NCBI GenBank assembly: GCA_036897625.1 | Contig: JAYMTA010000065.1 | Coordinates: 1 to 47,281 of the forward strand | DNA from: Pelargonium cotyledonis | Taxonomy: Eukaryota > Streptophyta > Magnoliopsida > Geraniales > Geraniaceae | Direction: 5' to 3' | Length of the DNA: 47,281 nucleotides | In this document: piece after piece, positions 37,205-47,281 of the stretch | How the letters are laid out: every line of letters begins with the position of its first letter | How positions within the stretch are numbered: the first letter of the stretch is position 1 | The notes under the pieces: model-generated | What the model was told of the DNA's origin: nothing | Databases searched by the model: none | The model's input: only the letters and a program-made list of their open reading frames with translations | Translations under genes and position numbers: made by a program

Positions 37205-37930
37205 AAACCCGTACGAGTTTGCATAGTATCCCAACTTAGTAGCAGACCATCTGTCTTCCATGCAGTAGTCAACTGCTTATGCGATCTCCCAAAACTTCAT
37301 TAAATACGAGGCAGATTTGCAACCTTCATTGTGAATATTTGAGTTCAATGGTAACATGATTTCTCTACTAAGGTAGAGATTATAGTGTATAGGTTTGGTT
37401 TAGTTTTAGATGCCCACCCCGAACCTACATCCTATGCTCCCATGAAATCATATACGAGAGCATTTTTTGATCCGTCCGAGCAAAACCCAATGATGTAATC
37501 TCCCCATTGTAGCAACATCATTGATGGCCATTTGGAAGCTTACAAGAATGTATGATTTCCATCTGCTGAACAGTTAATTGCCTCGGGGGACATAATATTT
37601 ACCAGAATGCAGATACAAGAATGTCTGGTTGAGCTCGTACGAGGTTTCAGCTAGAGAGTCAGCACAGTTATTGAGATCGCCTCAAGCGTAATGGATAGCC
37701 TGCGAAGGAAATAGCAGAAACATATGAAAGCCAAAAGAAAATGGTTTAGCTGACATAATTAGAATTTAGATAGAAAAATTGAATGGAAATCCATGTCATA
37801 TATGAGAGGCCAAGTCAAGTCAACACCATAAAAGACATTTCCAGCTTCCAGGAAACTGAAGCAAACACAATTTATGGAGTCAACACTATAATTTCTAGTG
37901 AATTGACATTAAACAAAACTTTCCTGAGAC
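37205..37930 (-). pseudogene. Truncated LRK10L-type receptor kinase pseudogene
   Basis: Broken, rearranged copy of the neighbouring minus-strand kinase at 38976-42096. Plus-strand blocks match that gene in its own order. ATCCCAACTTAGTAGCA (37228) and GTCCGAGCAAAACCCAATGA (37475) match kinase-exon positions 39675 and 39768. CAGTTAATTGCC...GACATAATATTTACCAGAAT, GTCTGGTTGAGCTC and ATAGCAGAAACATATGA (37570-37730) match the ectodomain exon near 41847-42064. AATTTAGATAGA (37768) and the GACATT(T/G)CCAGCTTCCA block near 37830 match promoter sequence near 42105 and 42633. Most of the ectodomain, the mini-exon and most of the kinase are missing, and the frame is destroyed. It must have arisen by local duplication followed by deletion. 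Confidence 0.82.
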
Positions 37931-38975
37931 ATCACAGGCCATAGAAGGCAAGAACATTCAACTTGAAGTGATGCTTAGTCAACTCTTAATTAATGATTAA
38001 ATACAAGGTTAGATGCAATAATAATAAATAAAATAAAAAGAGCAAGCCAGTTCTCACATCAATAAATTGATCTGTTTTCAGAAGACGAGCCCCATTACTG
38101 CAAAGGTAAAATGAAGAATAATTTTAGACACTAACAAATGACACTGCACCACTGAAAAGGCAAAACAGATATGGAATATGACTTGTGCCATAAGGAGGAT
38201 ATGCTGCAAGCACTAGAAAACCCTTGTTTTGCAGCACCCTTGCTACATGCTCTCAAGCATTGGCGGAGCCAGGGGAGGACCGTAATAGGCACAGGCCGAC
38301 CCCATCATCCCTAAAACACTTTACCAAGTCTTAGTTATGTCAAGTTACGAGGATGAGAGGCGAGAGCATCCCCTTTCCGCTGCCTTTTTCGACTTCTCAA
38401 CTTCAAAGGGAACCAAGAATCTCACAGATAATCCGACCCAACTTTTTATTTTACCAGTTATGAGAAGATAAAGCCTAAGAAAGGAGCTTCCAAAAGGATA
38501 TCCATAGCATATGCCAATGCTTCGAAGGTTTATTCGAGATACATTCTAACTTTTTACACCCCATACTGAAGTGCTTTTCAAACCTACAGAAACCCAGAAG
38601 CAAATGCCAGAAAACGCAGAAAGGTAACTTGTTCATTAAGCAAAACAATCATAGGGCGCCTCTTAATTGGCACGCAATTGATACAATTGGGATGGATCAA
38701 TATGACTTGCCAAAGGAGAGTTGCCCTGTGATTGCTTTAGCTTATAGCCTAATGCTGCTCTGGTTCTACTCATGCACGAAGGTAATGTAAGGCTGCATTC
38801 AAGTATTGCACGCCCGCACGCACTTGTCGATAACTGTTGCATACAATACAGGTTGGTGCTAATGATTATATACCTACAGTTCTACACAAGTTTAACTTTA
38901 TGAAATTGAAGAACAAAACCAAATTGCTTATAAAAAAAAGAAGAATAAAACCAAATTCCAACATGCATTTCGGGC
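37930..38975. other. Intergenic, repeat fragments
   Basis: No gene supported. A TTGGCGGAGCCAGGGGAGG element at 38259-38277, followed by GACCCC, looks like the edge of a common dispersed plant repeat, but the rest was not delimited. The 3' UTR of the minus-strand kinase should lie just below 38976. Confidence 0.4.
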
Positions 38976-41900
38976 TTACATGGTTGATAATGGAGATGTA
39001 TGCTCTTGTTCAAAAGAAGTGGTAGTTCTAGAATTAAGTGGTTGGATAGATTCATCTGAGTAGGTCATGTCAACCGGCAGATCCTCATCTGGCATCTCTT
39101 GCGGAGACAGGAAAGGTTTCGGTGGCATTTGCAGATGTTCAACATCGCCTTCAAGCATTTCAACAACTTTGCTCATAGAAGGCCTTTCGCTTGGCATTAG
39201 CTGTATGCACCACAATGCCACCATTATCATTTTCTTTGCTATTTTCTTTTCGTGTTCACTCGCATCCCCAATGTCCACTTCCCGCTCACTTTCAAGTTGG
39301 TCATAAATCCACGAAGGATAGTATATCTGGCTTGTATTTGCTGCATTTGCATCTATATTCCTCCTTCGCCCAGCCATTTCCATCAAAAGCATCCCGAAAC
39401 TATATACATCAGCTTTATATGTAACACTTCCGATGTTTTTGTAGAACAATTCTGGAGCTATATACCCCATGGTGCCTCGTGCTGCAGTAAGGGTCACAGT
39501 GTTGTGATCTCGCGGATAAAACTTTGCAAGCCCAAAATCTGAAATCTTAGGAGCAAGATTCTCGTCAAGAAGAATGTTGTGCGGCTTGATATCAAAATGC
39601 AGAATCTGCAGATCACATCCTCGATGTAAATACTCAATCCCGCGAGCAACTCCAATGGCTATCTCATGCATCTTATCCCAACTTAGTAGCAACCCGTCTT
39701 TCTTTCCAAAGGTGTATATGTCTAGAGAACCATTTTCCATGAAATCATACACAAGTGCCCTTTTTGACCCGTCCGAGCAAAATCCAATGAGATGCACCAC
39801 ATTGACATGATGTATTCTCCCAATTGTAGCAACTTCATTGATGAAGTCTTGTCCTTTACCTTTGGAACCATTCAGCATCTTCACAGCAACGAGATGGCCA
39901 TCTGAAAGCATACCTTTGAAAACCGAGCCATAGCCTCCATGTCCCAGTTTATCCTTGAACTTCATTGTCATCTTCTTTAGATCCGAATAAGAGTACCTCG
40001 TAGGCATCTGAGACTTGTATTTGTTCAAGAAATTTTCAATTACATCATCCTTCGGTTGATTTAGCCTCAACAATCTGTAGTGGAGGTACCAAAAATAGGA
40101 AACCACAGACTTTTTAGCTGCATTGTACATGTTTGACACCCATAAGCAAGAGTAACACAGCCAGTAAACCAAAGATTTCTCAGTTGCATCATCCTTTGAC
40201 ATGTCTCTCCTCCACAATCTGTGACGCAGGTAGCACAAAAAAGAAAGCATGGACTTTTCAGTTGCATCACATGCTTTGCTCCCTAATCTGTAGCACTGGT
40301 AACTCAGCAATACAAACACGACGAGAATTGTCCGTCCACCCAAGATCCCTCCTTCACAGGTGAAGTGACACAAACATATTCAAATTTAAAACTCTGAAAC
40401 AATAAAATATCTCATATGACAGATGATGAATTTAGGATAAATTAGCAGATTCTAGAACTACGGAATCTAATATGCTATAAAGACAAGAATAAGAAGTTTC
40501 AAATAACTTTTTGGGACCTACGAAGCATTAGTACCATACATGATTCATTATCTGAAAGAGAGAGATGATCAGCTGAACATATAGAGAAAAATTAAGGAGA
40601 AGTTACTTAGTGTTTGTATCCCCATGGACATGTGTCATAACAAACTCAAAGGATACTAGCTTATCATAGGGGTTACTATCGGTAATTTATGCATAGCTAA
40701 CTTCTCAAAAAGGAAAGAGGACACTCATTTTAGGACAAAAATGCAATGTAATCTGGGTATGCTTATAATGGCTGAGGTTCTGTTTATGTTAAATGAAAAC
40801 TAAAATGTCGTCACTTAGAGCAACTGAAAAAAAGTCATTTGATCCTACCTTTCTATTCTTACATGGGTACACGCACACACACAATTAATCTCAAGCAAGT
40901 ATGGATACCTTACCAGCTATCTTGAGTGACTTCAGTGTATCACCTGTCAAAACACAAAATAAACAAGGAATAGTTAGAGCGAAATGAAGAGGGGAACTTG
41001 ATTATCTGTAGATTCTAGCACTTAACATATAAAAAAGATAATCCCTGTCAAAAATACACGTTCCAATTAAAACTAGTACTACTGATAATTGGTACATGGA
41101 AAACGCCTAAACACCAGTAAATCAAAATAGTGAATACGTCTTCTAGATGGGCTGTAAATGCAATTCCTGAAATTGAAGTAGGAGTCCAATCTCAGGCTTA
41201 TGCTTCTGCTACAAATCTTTGTTTCAATAATTTGTTGATATGCTTATCCAAATTTCAATCTCAGGCTTATGCTCCTCCTATAAATCTTTGTTGCAATAAT
41301 ATTTTGATATACTTATCCAAATTTCGGAAATGTAATTCCACCCTCCTAGGAGACATTACAAAATGAAGCATTAAGGAGAATCTGCTTCAAAGAAGAAGGA
41401 AAAAAATGAAGTACCTTTTGTATCATCATTTGGAATGTACTTATGGTCGATCCATGAAATCTCAAACCCACTTTTTAACTGATCATGGATCAAAGAATAG
41501 GAGAGGTTTCCATGAATATCCACCACTGTTGGGGTTATAATGGAAACACCGCATGAAGGTTGAAGGTTGTCCAGTACGTCTTCTCCCACTGTAACATACT
41601 GCAAGGGCACACTGCTGTTCTTGCAACTAATGTTCACATAGTCAGGTGAGTCAACAGGCAACTTGCAGTTTATGAAGATTGCAAAATTACTATCATAACT
41701 TATATGGTACGAAACAGTACTGTTCATGGAAGACAAGAATCCATCTCCTGTGCTGAAATTATCGCTACTCAGAAAGTATAGTGGCATGGATGGGCAACTT
41801 TCGTTTAGCAGACCTGGATCAACAACTCTGATTGTCGTATTCGCATAGTTAATTGCCTTGACATAATATCTCCCAGAATTCAGATGCAAAAATGTTTGGT

Positions 41901-42096
41901 TCTGCTCACATGAGAGTTCAGTTGGAGAGTCAACACAATTGTTAAGATCATTTCTCAAGCGAAATGGGTATGTGATATCATGGAGACCACCACAGGAAGA
42001 AGGATGACACTGCTCTTGCTTCTCAGCATCAGATATTATGAAGAAAATAGCAGAAACATATATGAGCCAAAATAAGGGAAATTGTCTCGTTGACAT
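38976..42096 (-). CDS. LRK10L2-type receptor-like kinase with repeated membrane module
   Basis: Predicted 695-residue receptor-like serine/threonine kinase. Exons in transcript order: 42096-41415, a 30-base mini-exon 40943-40914, and 40351-38976. A signal peptide (residues about 1-24, [20 protein letters not shown]) precedes a cysteine-rich GUB_WAK ectodomain ([24 protein letters not shown]) with many N-glycosylation sequons. After the mini-exon ([10 protein letters not shown]) comes a hydrophobic stretch, then four imperfect copies of a 22-26 residue module (residues about 249-345) with DATEKS/NAAKKS/DDVIEN ends. The kinase follows: [16 protein letters not shown] (Lys395), a non-RD loop [20 protein letters not shown] and APE. 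Such kinases sit in the plasma membrane; relatives act in pathogen or stress responses, and the ligand is unknown. It is the intact neighbour of the pseudogene at 37205. Confidence 0.9.
40029..40319 (-). repeat. Four-copy in-frame repeat between ectodomain and kinase
   Basis: Minus-strand units: 40319-40251 (ending ACDATEKS), 40250-40173 ([20 protein letters not shown] then DATEKS), 40172-40107 ([20 protein letters not shown] then KS) and 40106-40029 ([15 protein letters not shown] then [11 protein letters not shown]). Each has a hydrophobic, aromatic start, an (R/W)L(W/L/G) turn, and an acidic/basic KS or EN end. Units two and four are 26 codons, unit three 22. The DNA copies are diverged but alignable, with AATCTGT and GTTGCATCA words recurring. 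A usual family member has only one such segment. Confidence 0.85.
41187..41325. repeat. Two-copy ~69 bp direct repeat in kinase intron 1
   Basis: Adjacent copies at 41187-41255 and 41256-41325 both begin CAATCTCAGGCTTATGCT and end TTATCCAAATTTC, differing at scattered bases. They lie in the first intron of the minus-strand kinase, near the donor site of exon 1. No function is implied. Confidence 0.88.
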
Positions 42097-42961
42097 AATC
42101 GGAATTTAGATAGAGAAACTGAAAAGAAAACCTGTAATAGCTAAAGAATAATACGCGGTAGCTATATATGACAGGATCAAGATGAGCTGAGATATGAGAT
42201 GAAATGCTTAAATTTGGCCTCAACAGATAACCATAAGTTCTGGAATCCTCCCAGAGTTTGTACTATCAAATAAATGACCTGCTAGTAGAACGGTAAAGAG
42301 AGTGACATAAACACAATGATCAAGAATGACATGTATCCTTGTGATTGGCGGATGTATAAACAAGCTAGTGAAAGAATCTTTTACACTATTAAACTATCCA
42401 CTATGGTTCAAAATGTTCAACTACAGTATTTTGTTAGATAACAGTAGTACAATAAAATACCACGACAATTTATTTTGTCTCCTGTTGAAGAAAGCGTGCA
42501 GTGTCCACAATACAGTCTTATGGATAGTCCCTAGAGTCATAACAAAAAGGCATTATGCAAACAAGTCATATATGGTGGGCTGAAGACCTGGCAAAGTCAA
42601 GCAGAACATTTAAAACAGGCACAAAATGACATTGCCAGCTTCCAAGAAAACTGAAACAAAACATCGTTGACCGAAGTCACTATCTAACTATTCAATATGA
42701 ATGACATTAGAAGCTGCTTGGAAAGGTATGCAACCACAAAATTAAAAAGAAAAAAATAATCAATGGATAACAAAGAAGGGTTAGCCAATCCACCTGATTT
42801 CTATTTTTGCAAAGACCAAATGCATAAAATTAAAATTATCTTATTTTCATCCAAGAACAAGTTCTCACCCGCCAATATGGTCCTACCATCAAAGTGACCA
42901 AAATAATAATGATAAATATGATTTGGAAACTCGTATCAACTGCTTATTGTTGTTCCTACAG
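42097..42961. promoter_or_regulatory. Shared divergent promoter of two receptor kinases
   Basis: The 865 bases between the two start codons separate head-to-head receptor-kinase genes, so both promoters must lie here. The half near the minus-strand gene is related to sequence beside the pseudogene (42590-42710 resembles 37810-37930), showing that the promoter was duplicated with it. A CCTACAG| acceptor sits directly before the plus-strand ATG, suggesting a leader intron there. No specific cis-element was assigned. Confidence 0.55.
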
Positions 42962-45500
42962 ATGAATCTCCTACCACTCATTGTCTTGCTTCTGTCCTCT
43001 GTCTTGATTATCAGCAAAGATGACTGCCCAATCTCCAGGTGTGGGGATGACGGCCCTGACATCCGGTTCCCATTCCGTCTCAAAGGTCAGCAGCCCCTTC
43101 ACTGTGGTTATCCCGGGTTCGAGCTATCTTGTGTTAGAAACATAACCATGCTCCAGCTTTCGTCTTCCGGGTTGTTCTCGGTGATGGAGATTCGTTACAC
43201 AGCAGAAACAATAGTAGTTTATGATCCAGATCATTGCTTGCCAAAGCGCCTTCTGAATTTCAGTCTCTCCAACACACCCTTCAGATTAGGAACTTACTTT
43301 CAGTTTCAGAGCAGACAAGGATATCCAGGTAACAGCTGGCCCATCAGGATGGAAAATTATTCACTACTCAACTGTTCAACAGATTTTGGTGGAATTGCCG
43401 GTTATATACCTGTCACTTGTCTCAGCATCGAGGGACACCCAGTTTTTGCAGTTCGTCCTTCCACGTCTATGACATCCTCAACTACTTGTGTAATGATTAA
43501 GAAAATCCCATTTCCAGCAACATATTATTCTATGAAATACCCATTTCCAGCTACATATTATTCAATGAAATATGAATTTGGTACAAGTTTGGATTGGAAC
43601 ATTCCAACATGTCAAGATTGTGAAGAACGAAGAGGCCATTGCAGGTTCAAGAATAGCACCAGCAATGAAACAGCGTGTTTCAACTTACCACCTGATCCTT
43701 CTTCCTATCATTATCCTTACCGACATCCAAAAGGTAATATTAATTATACAGTTCTCTTAATGCAGTGTTTCTTCACCTACTTAAGCATATACATCAATAC
43801 ATGGAAGTTACAAGTTCAGGTCCATGCCCTTTCATTGAAAAACATAAAACCCAGAATCAGATGGAGCGTAAGCAAAGATAGAATGAATTTCAATGTTTGT
43901 TCTATATGGAGATTTTTGAAGTATCCCACGTCCTAAGAGAGTGAACTTTGAGACCAAATAAAGCATGACATAGACCCTTAAAAAAACAAAAACAAAAACA
44001 AAAAAGACATTGGTTGCAGACTTTTTGTAAGTATCCACAGGCTACTGGAAAGAAAAAAAGTATTTCGTGAAAACAAAAAGTGAGGCAAGGAAGCATAGTA
44101 GAACAAGAAAACCAAGCTAAGGACATCGAAGCAACAGTTTGTTGCTCATGCAATCCACTGTGTAGCATAGCTTCTAATATATGATTTGAGGGATAAGTAT
44201 GCTCTTAGTAATTCTACGTTTTACCTAAGAAGTGCATTAAATTGAAGAGGTAAATAAAAAAACGAATCCTTGATCCTATCCCTAATAAGTAATAACATGT
44301 TTATTTCTTATTTCAGGTCCATCACACAAGCCAATTATTATAGGTAATTTCTAAAACTCCTATTGAATATATATCCACCTAATACTGAATATACAGTTTT
44401 GGCATACTGAAATTATAATTTCACAAAGTGCAGGTGTGACCGTAGCCACTTTTCTTCTTCTTTTGGCTTTGGTGACAGCCTTGACTCTCTTCTATGCTAA
44501 GAGAATAGAGAGAAAGGAGGAAAAAGAGAATCGAGTCAAAATTGAGAAGTTCTTGATGGATCACAAATCCCATGTGCCAAAAAGATATTCTTACGGTGAT
44601 ATCAAAGAGATGACAAATCAATTCAAGAAAACATTGGGGCAAGGAGGATTTGGCAGTGTCTTCAAAGGGAAACTTCCAAATGAAGTTCCAGTAGCCGTAA
44701 AAGTGCTCCACAACTCCAAGGGAAATGGTGAAGATTTTACAAATGAAGTGGGTACCATAGGGATGATTCATCATGTTAATGTGGTTCGCCTTTTGGGTTT
44801 TTGCGCTGAAGGATCTACACGAGCACTTATCTATGAGTTCATGTCAAACAACTCCTTGGCAAAGTACATTTCATCGGCAAACTCTGTGAACCCTTCTCTC
44901 AGTTGGGAAAAACGTTACAACATCACAATTGGCATAGCTAAAGGAATAGATTATCTTCATCAAGGGTGCAAACAACGCATCCTCCACCTTGACATCAAGC
45001 CTCAAAACGTCTTATTAGACCCCAACTTCAACCCCAAAATCTCTGATTTCGGTCTGGCTAAACTTTGCTCAAAGGACGAAAGTCTTGCATCCATGACATC
45101 TGCAAGAGGAACCATTGGGTACATTGCACCTGAAGTTTTTGCAGGGAACTTCGGGAATGTGTCCGACAAATCGGATGTTTATAGCTTTGGAATGCTGGTG
45201 CTTGAGATGGTTGGAGCCAGGAATTTATCTAATGTAATATCAAGAACTAGCCAGGTGCATTTGCCAGAATGGACATATTCTCGTCTTATTCAAGGAGAAG
45301 ATGTGGATCTGAAAGTGGATAGCGAGGAAGATGCTAAGATAGCCAAGAAACTCATGATAGTCGCATTTTGGTGCGTCCAGCGGGACCCTGTGAATCGCCC
45401 TTCAATGAAAGCAGTTGTTCGAATGCTAGAAGGGGACTCTGATAATTTGGTCATGCCACCAAACCCTTTTGCTTTCACAGCTAATGCAAGGCCAAACTAA
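42962..45500 (+). CDS. LRK10L2-type receptor-like kinase
   Basis: Predicted 621-residue receptor kinase. Exons: 42962-43733, a 27-base mini-exon 44317-44343, and 44434-45500. The start chosen gives a signal peptide (MNLLPLIVLLLSSVLIISKD). The ectodomain has a GUB_WAK module (CPISRCGDDGPDIRFPFRL, ELSC, VTCLS) and a C-terminal WAK-associated cysteine cluster (CQDCEERRGHCRF). A 33-base exact-frame duplication gives PFPATYYSMKY twice (residues about 183-204). One membrane span lies at about 268-288. The cytoplasmic kinase has LGQGGFGSVFKG, VAVKVL, the non-RD loop ILHLDIKPQNVLLD, DFGLAKL, an APE motif and the late RDPVNRPSM arginine motif. All catalytic residues are present, so the kinase is probably active. 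It is divergent from the neighbouring kinase and clearly a paralogue. The ligand is unknown; family members are linked to defence and stress signalling. Confidence 0.92.
43508..43573 (+). repeat. 33 bp in-frame tandem duplication in kinase ectodomain
   Basis: Codons for PFPATYYSMKY occur at 43508-43540 and again at 43541-43573. The copies differ at only a few silent or near-silent positions (GCA/GCT, TCT/TCA, and the next TAC/TAT). The insertion lies just before the C-terminal cysteine cluster of the ectodomain and adds eleven residues. Confidence 0.92.
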
Positions 45501-46359
45501 GAACAGTCCAATGAACATGATAAGGATAGTCTGCATCATGAACCTAATGTGTCACAAATTTTTATATTAATTGTGTTTTGGTGTATCTTTTATTGAAATG
45601 CTTCAGCTGAATCATTAATTGCATGCAGAACTACTGTTTTGTTTTCTATAGAATTGCATTTTGTTCTTAAACCAGAATCAAACATTTCTAGCTTTTAAAT
45701 TTCACAAACAAAAATGAAGAGCTCCAACTAGGGCTACTTGACCTAGCCACACTTACATGTCTACTTAAAATTCACCACAAGGTAAATAGGAAAACTATAT
45801 CCATGATCCACATAGATTTAAATGGCCTCAACTATAAGTTTAATTTTTTAAATAAAAAGATCATCTAAATTAACAGACATTCCTGTTTACTGGTCTCCGT
45901 CTAGCTGCGGCGCAACAGGTTTTTTGGTGTGCTTGAAGGCCGAGCATGAGCTAGAGCTAAATTTTCCGGTGAGAATTGTCAGAGGAGATGCCGGGAAATG
46001 TGAAAACACCGAATCTGATCAGAGATCAGGAGATTTGTTTTATTCCGATAACAAAATGGCATACATTGAAAATTCAAAGTAATAGAATGATAATATTGTC
46101 TTTTAACCGCACTTAAGGAATTTTTATTTATTTATTTGGACTTGACCAATCTTATTATATATGGTTTAAATATAATTAATTATTTTGAAATTGTATATAT
46201 ATATATATATAATAATTGGTGTTTGCAAATTAATATTTAATATAGAGTTAAAAATAACAATGTGTATGTATTAATTACTAAAAATGATGTTTTATACTCT
46301 TATACAATCCTTAAAATGATTGGTTTCTAAGGCCTTACTCAACACAATCTCCATAAACT
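45501..46359. other. 3' flank, AT-rich, with a small GC-richer patch
   Basis: The first ~150 bases should be the 3' UTR of the plus-strand kinase. A GC-richer patch at about 45890-46010 (GTCTAGCTGCGGCGCAACAGG, cut short here) stands out but has no frame I can assign. A (TA)n microsatellite lies at about 46194-46211. No gene is supported. Confidence 0.45.
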
Positions 46360-46630
46360 GCATAGGTGCATGGGTTGAACACCCGAGTTCAACCTCCATA
46401 TCACGTAGAGGCACTTGAGTTGAGCACCTCAGCTTCAATCTTCACAACGCGCAAAGGCGCTTGAGTTGAGAACCACTAGTTCAGTCTCTAAAGTCCGCAA
46501 AGGCGCATAAATTGGGCACCCGAGCTAAATCTTCATATCAGCATAGGAGCATGGGATGGGCACAATGAGTTCAATCACCATTGCCTGTGAAACGCATGAG
46601 TCGGACACAACAAGACTCAATCGTTATCAC
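46360..46630. repeat. Six-copy ~45 bp minisatellite
   Basis: Degenerate tandem units begin near 46360, 46405, 46451, 46497, 46541 and 46586, i.e. steps of 44-46 bases. Each starts with GCA(T/A)AGG(T/C)GC or a variant, passes through TTGAGTTG(A/G)(G/A)CACC and continues to TTCAATCTTCA-like sequence. Spacing is not a strict multiple of three and stops occur, so a protein repeat is unlikely. A weak partial unit may precede it from 46335. Confidence 0.8.
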
Positions 46631-46639
46631 TCAAGAGGT

Positions 46640-46790
46640 GCACGAGTTTAGAAGAAAAAGTGAGGACAATGTTATGTTCAGAAGGATCCAAGAGTTCAAT
46701 GTTACTTTGCTGGGTAAATTAGGTTGTTGGGAAAGCGAGATGGCGAGGGCAATATCGAGACATGGTGGTCAGAAAGTCGGATAAATAGGA
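46640..46790 (+). mobile_element. Possible LINE reverse-transcriptase C-terminal fragment
   Basis: A short open frame at 46581-46784 includes MFRRIQEFNVTLLGKLGCW. This resembles the F-R-x-(L/I)-x-x-F-N-x-A-L-L-x-K-x-x-W block found after the reverse transcriptase domain of plant LINEs. Only this block is recognisable and the rest has drifted, so it is a fossil fragment at best. Confidence 0.4.
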
Positions 46791-47103
46791 GCAGCCGAGA
46801 GCGTGCCTCATAAAAATGAATAAAGTGGGTTGCGTTGCGAGAGATCATGTTTGTTAGCATAGAGTTTTATGTGTGAGGTGTTTTGCGAATGGAGTGGTGC
46901 GTGCCTTACAAGATCCTCTAGTTTTTTGTTAGAGGCGAAGTGTTGGGACATTAATGTTTTATTTTTTGTCTGAAGTAATTTCATACTATGATATACATGA
47001 AAATCCATATTAAATTTGGACAATAATAGTCGATACGTGTACCTGAAAGTTACATGCTAAGGATTGGACCTCTAACTATAAAAAATTAAAAACACTAGTA
47101 AAA

Positions 47104-47281
47104 AGAGTATTTAGTATTAGGATAAAATGCTACAGATGCCCTTAAACTTACCCGTATTTTAGATTTAGCCCTCACTTAGGGTTTTGTCTAGTAACCTTTA
47201 TTTTACTATTTTTTGCAAAAAAGTCCAACTGACCTGCTGTAGCCGGTTTGTGACTGCCACGTCAGTACAAATGCCAGCTCG
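47104..47281. mobile_element. Transposon-like edge truncated by window end
   Basis: The sequence AAAATGCTACAGATGCCC...AAACTTACCCGTATTTTAGA and GCCACGTCAGTAC near the end has the style of a dispersed plant repeat that spreads near genes. It runs off the window and no inverted repeat or target duplication could be checked. Assigned from repeat style only. Confidence 0.3.

Noticed and set aside
39067..40363. Several plus-strand open frames over the receptor kinase
   Set aside because: They are antisense shadows of the well-supported kinase exon.
42923..42961. Earlier non-ATG (TTG) start of the plus-strand kinase
   Set aside because: The ATG at 42962 gives a textbook signal peptide, and the preceding CCTACAG looks like a splice acceptor in the leader.

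Overview
The window is nuclear DNA from a flowering plant, most likely a eudicot. The background is AT-rich, genes are split by many short U-rich GT-AG introns, and each gene has its closest recognisable counterpart in plant families. The species cannot be named from sequence alone; the repeat content would fit a woody eudicot, but that is a guess. All exon structures below were joined by hand from splice signals, reading frame and family knowledge, with no transcript evidence.

Layout. 1-3.6 kb: intergenic and repeat-rich, with a possible tRNA-derived SINE and a three-copy ~55 bp repeat. 3.8-9.8 kb (+): a 14-exon DEDDh 3'-5' exonuclease of the small-RNA-degrading-nuclease (SDN5-like) type, with a foldback element in one intron. 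10.6-18.6 kb (+): a ubiquitin-like-domain protein of the plant BAG6/scythe-like type. 19.2-20.1 kb: a probable non-LTR retroposon remnant. 20.5-22.6 kb (+): cytosolic ribosomal protein S11 with telo-box motifs and an anomalous first splice donor. 22.6-24.4 kb: a tandem duplication and an LTR-like stretch. 24.4-31.0 kb (-): a 12-exon, 313-residue mitochondrial Tim44-like protein with a GC-AG intron. 32.3-36.8 kb (+): exosome cap subunit CSL4. 37.2-45.5 kb: a small receptor-kinase cluster with one wrecked copy and two apparently intact LRK10L2-type receptor-like kinases transcribed divergently. 45.5-47.3 kb: repeats, including a six-copy ~45 bp minisatellite and a possible LINE fragment.

Five genes are conserved housekeeping functions: RNA turnover (SDN-like nuclease, CSL4), translation (RPS11), mitochondrial biogenesis (Tim44-like) and protein quality control (BAG6-like). 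They are neighbours but there is no evidence they act together. The last third is a fast-evolving surface-receptor locus with local duplication, pseudogenisation and internal coding repeats. The most unusual object is the minus-strand kinase, whose membrane/juxtamembrane module appears four times in a row between the ectodomain and the kinase domain.
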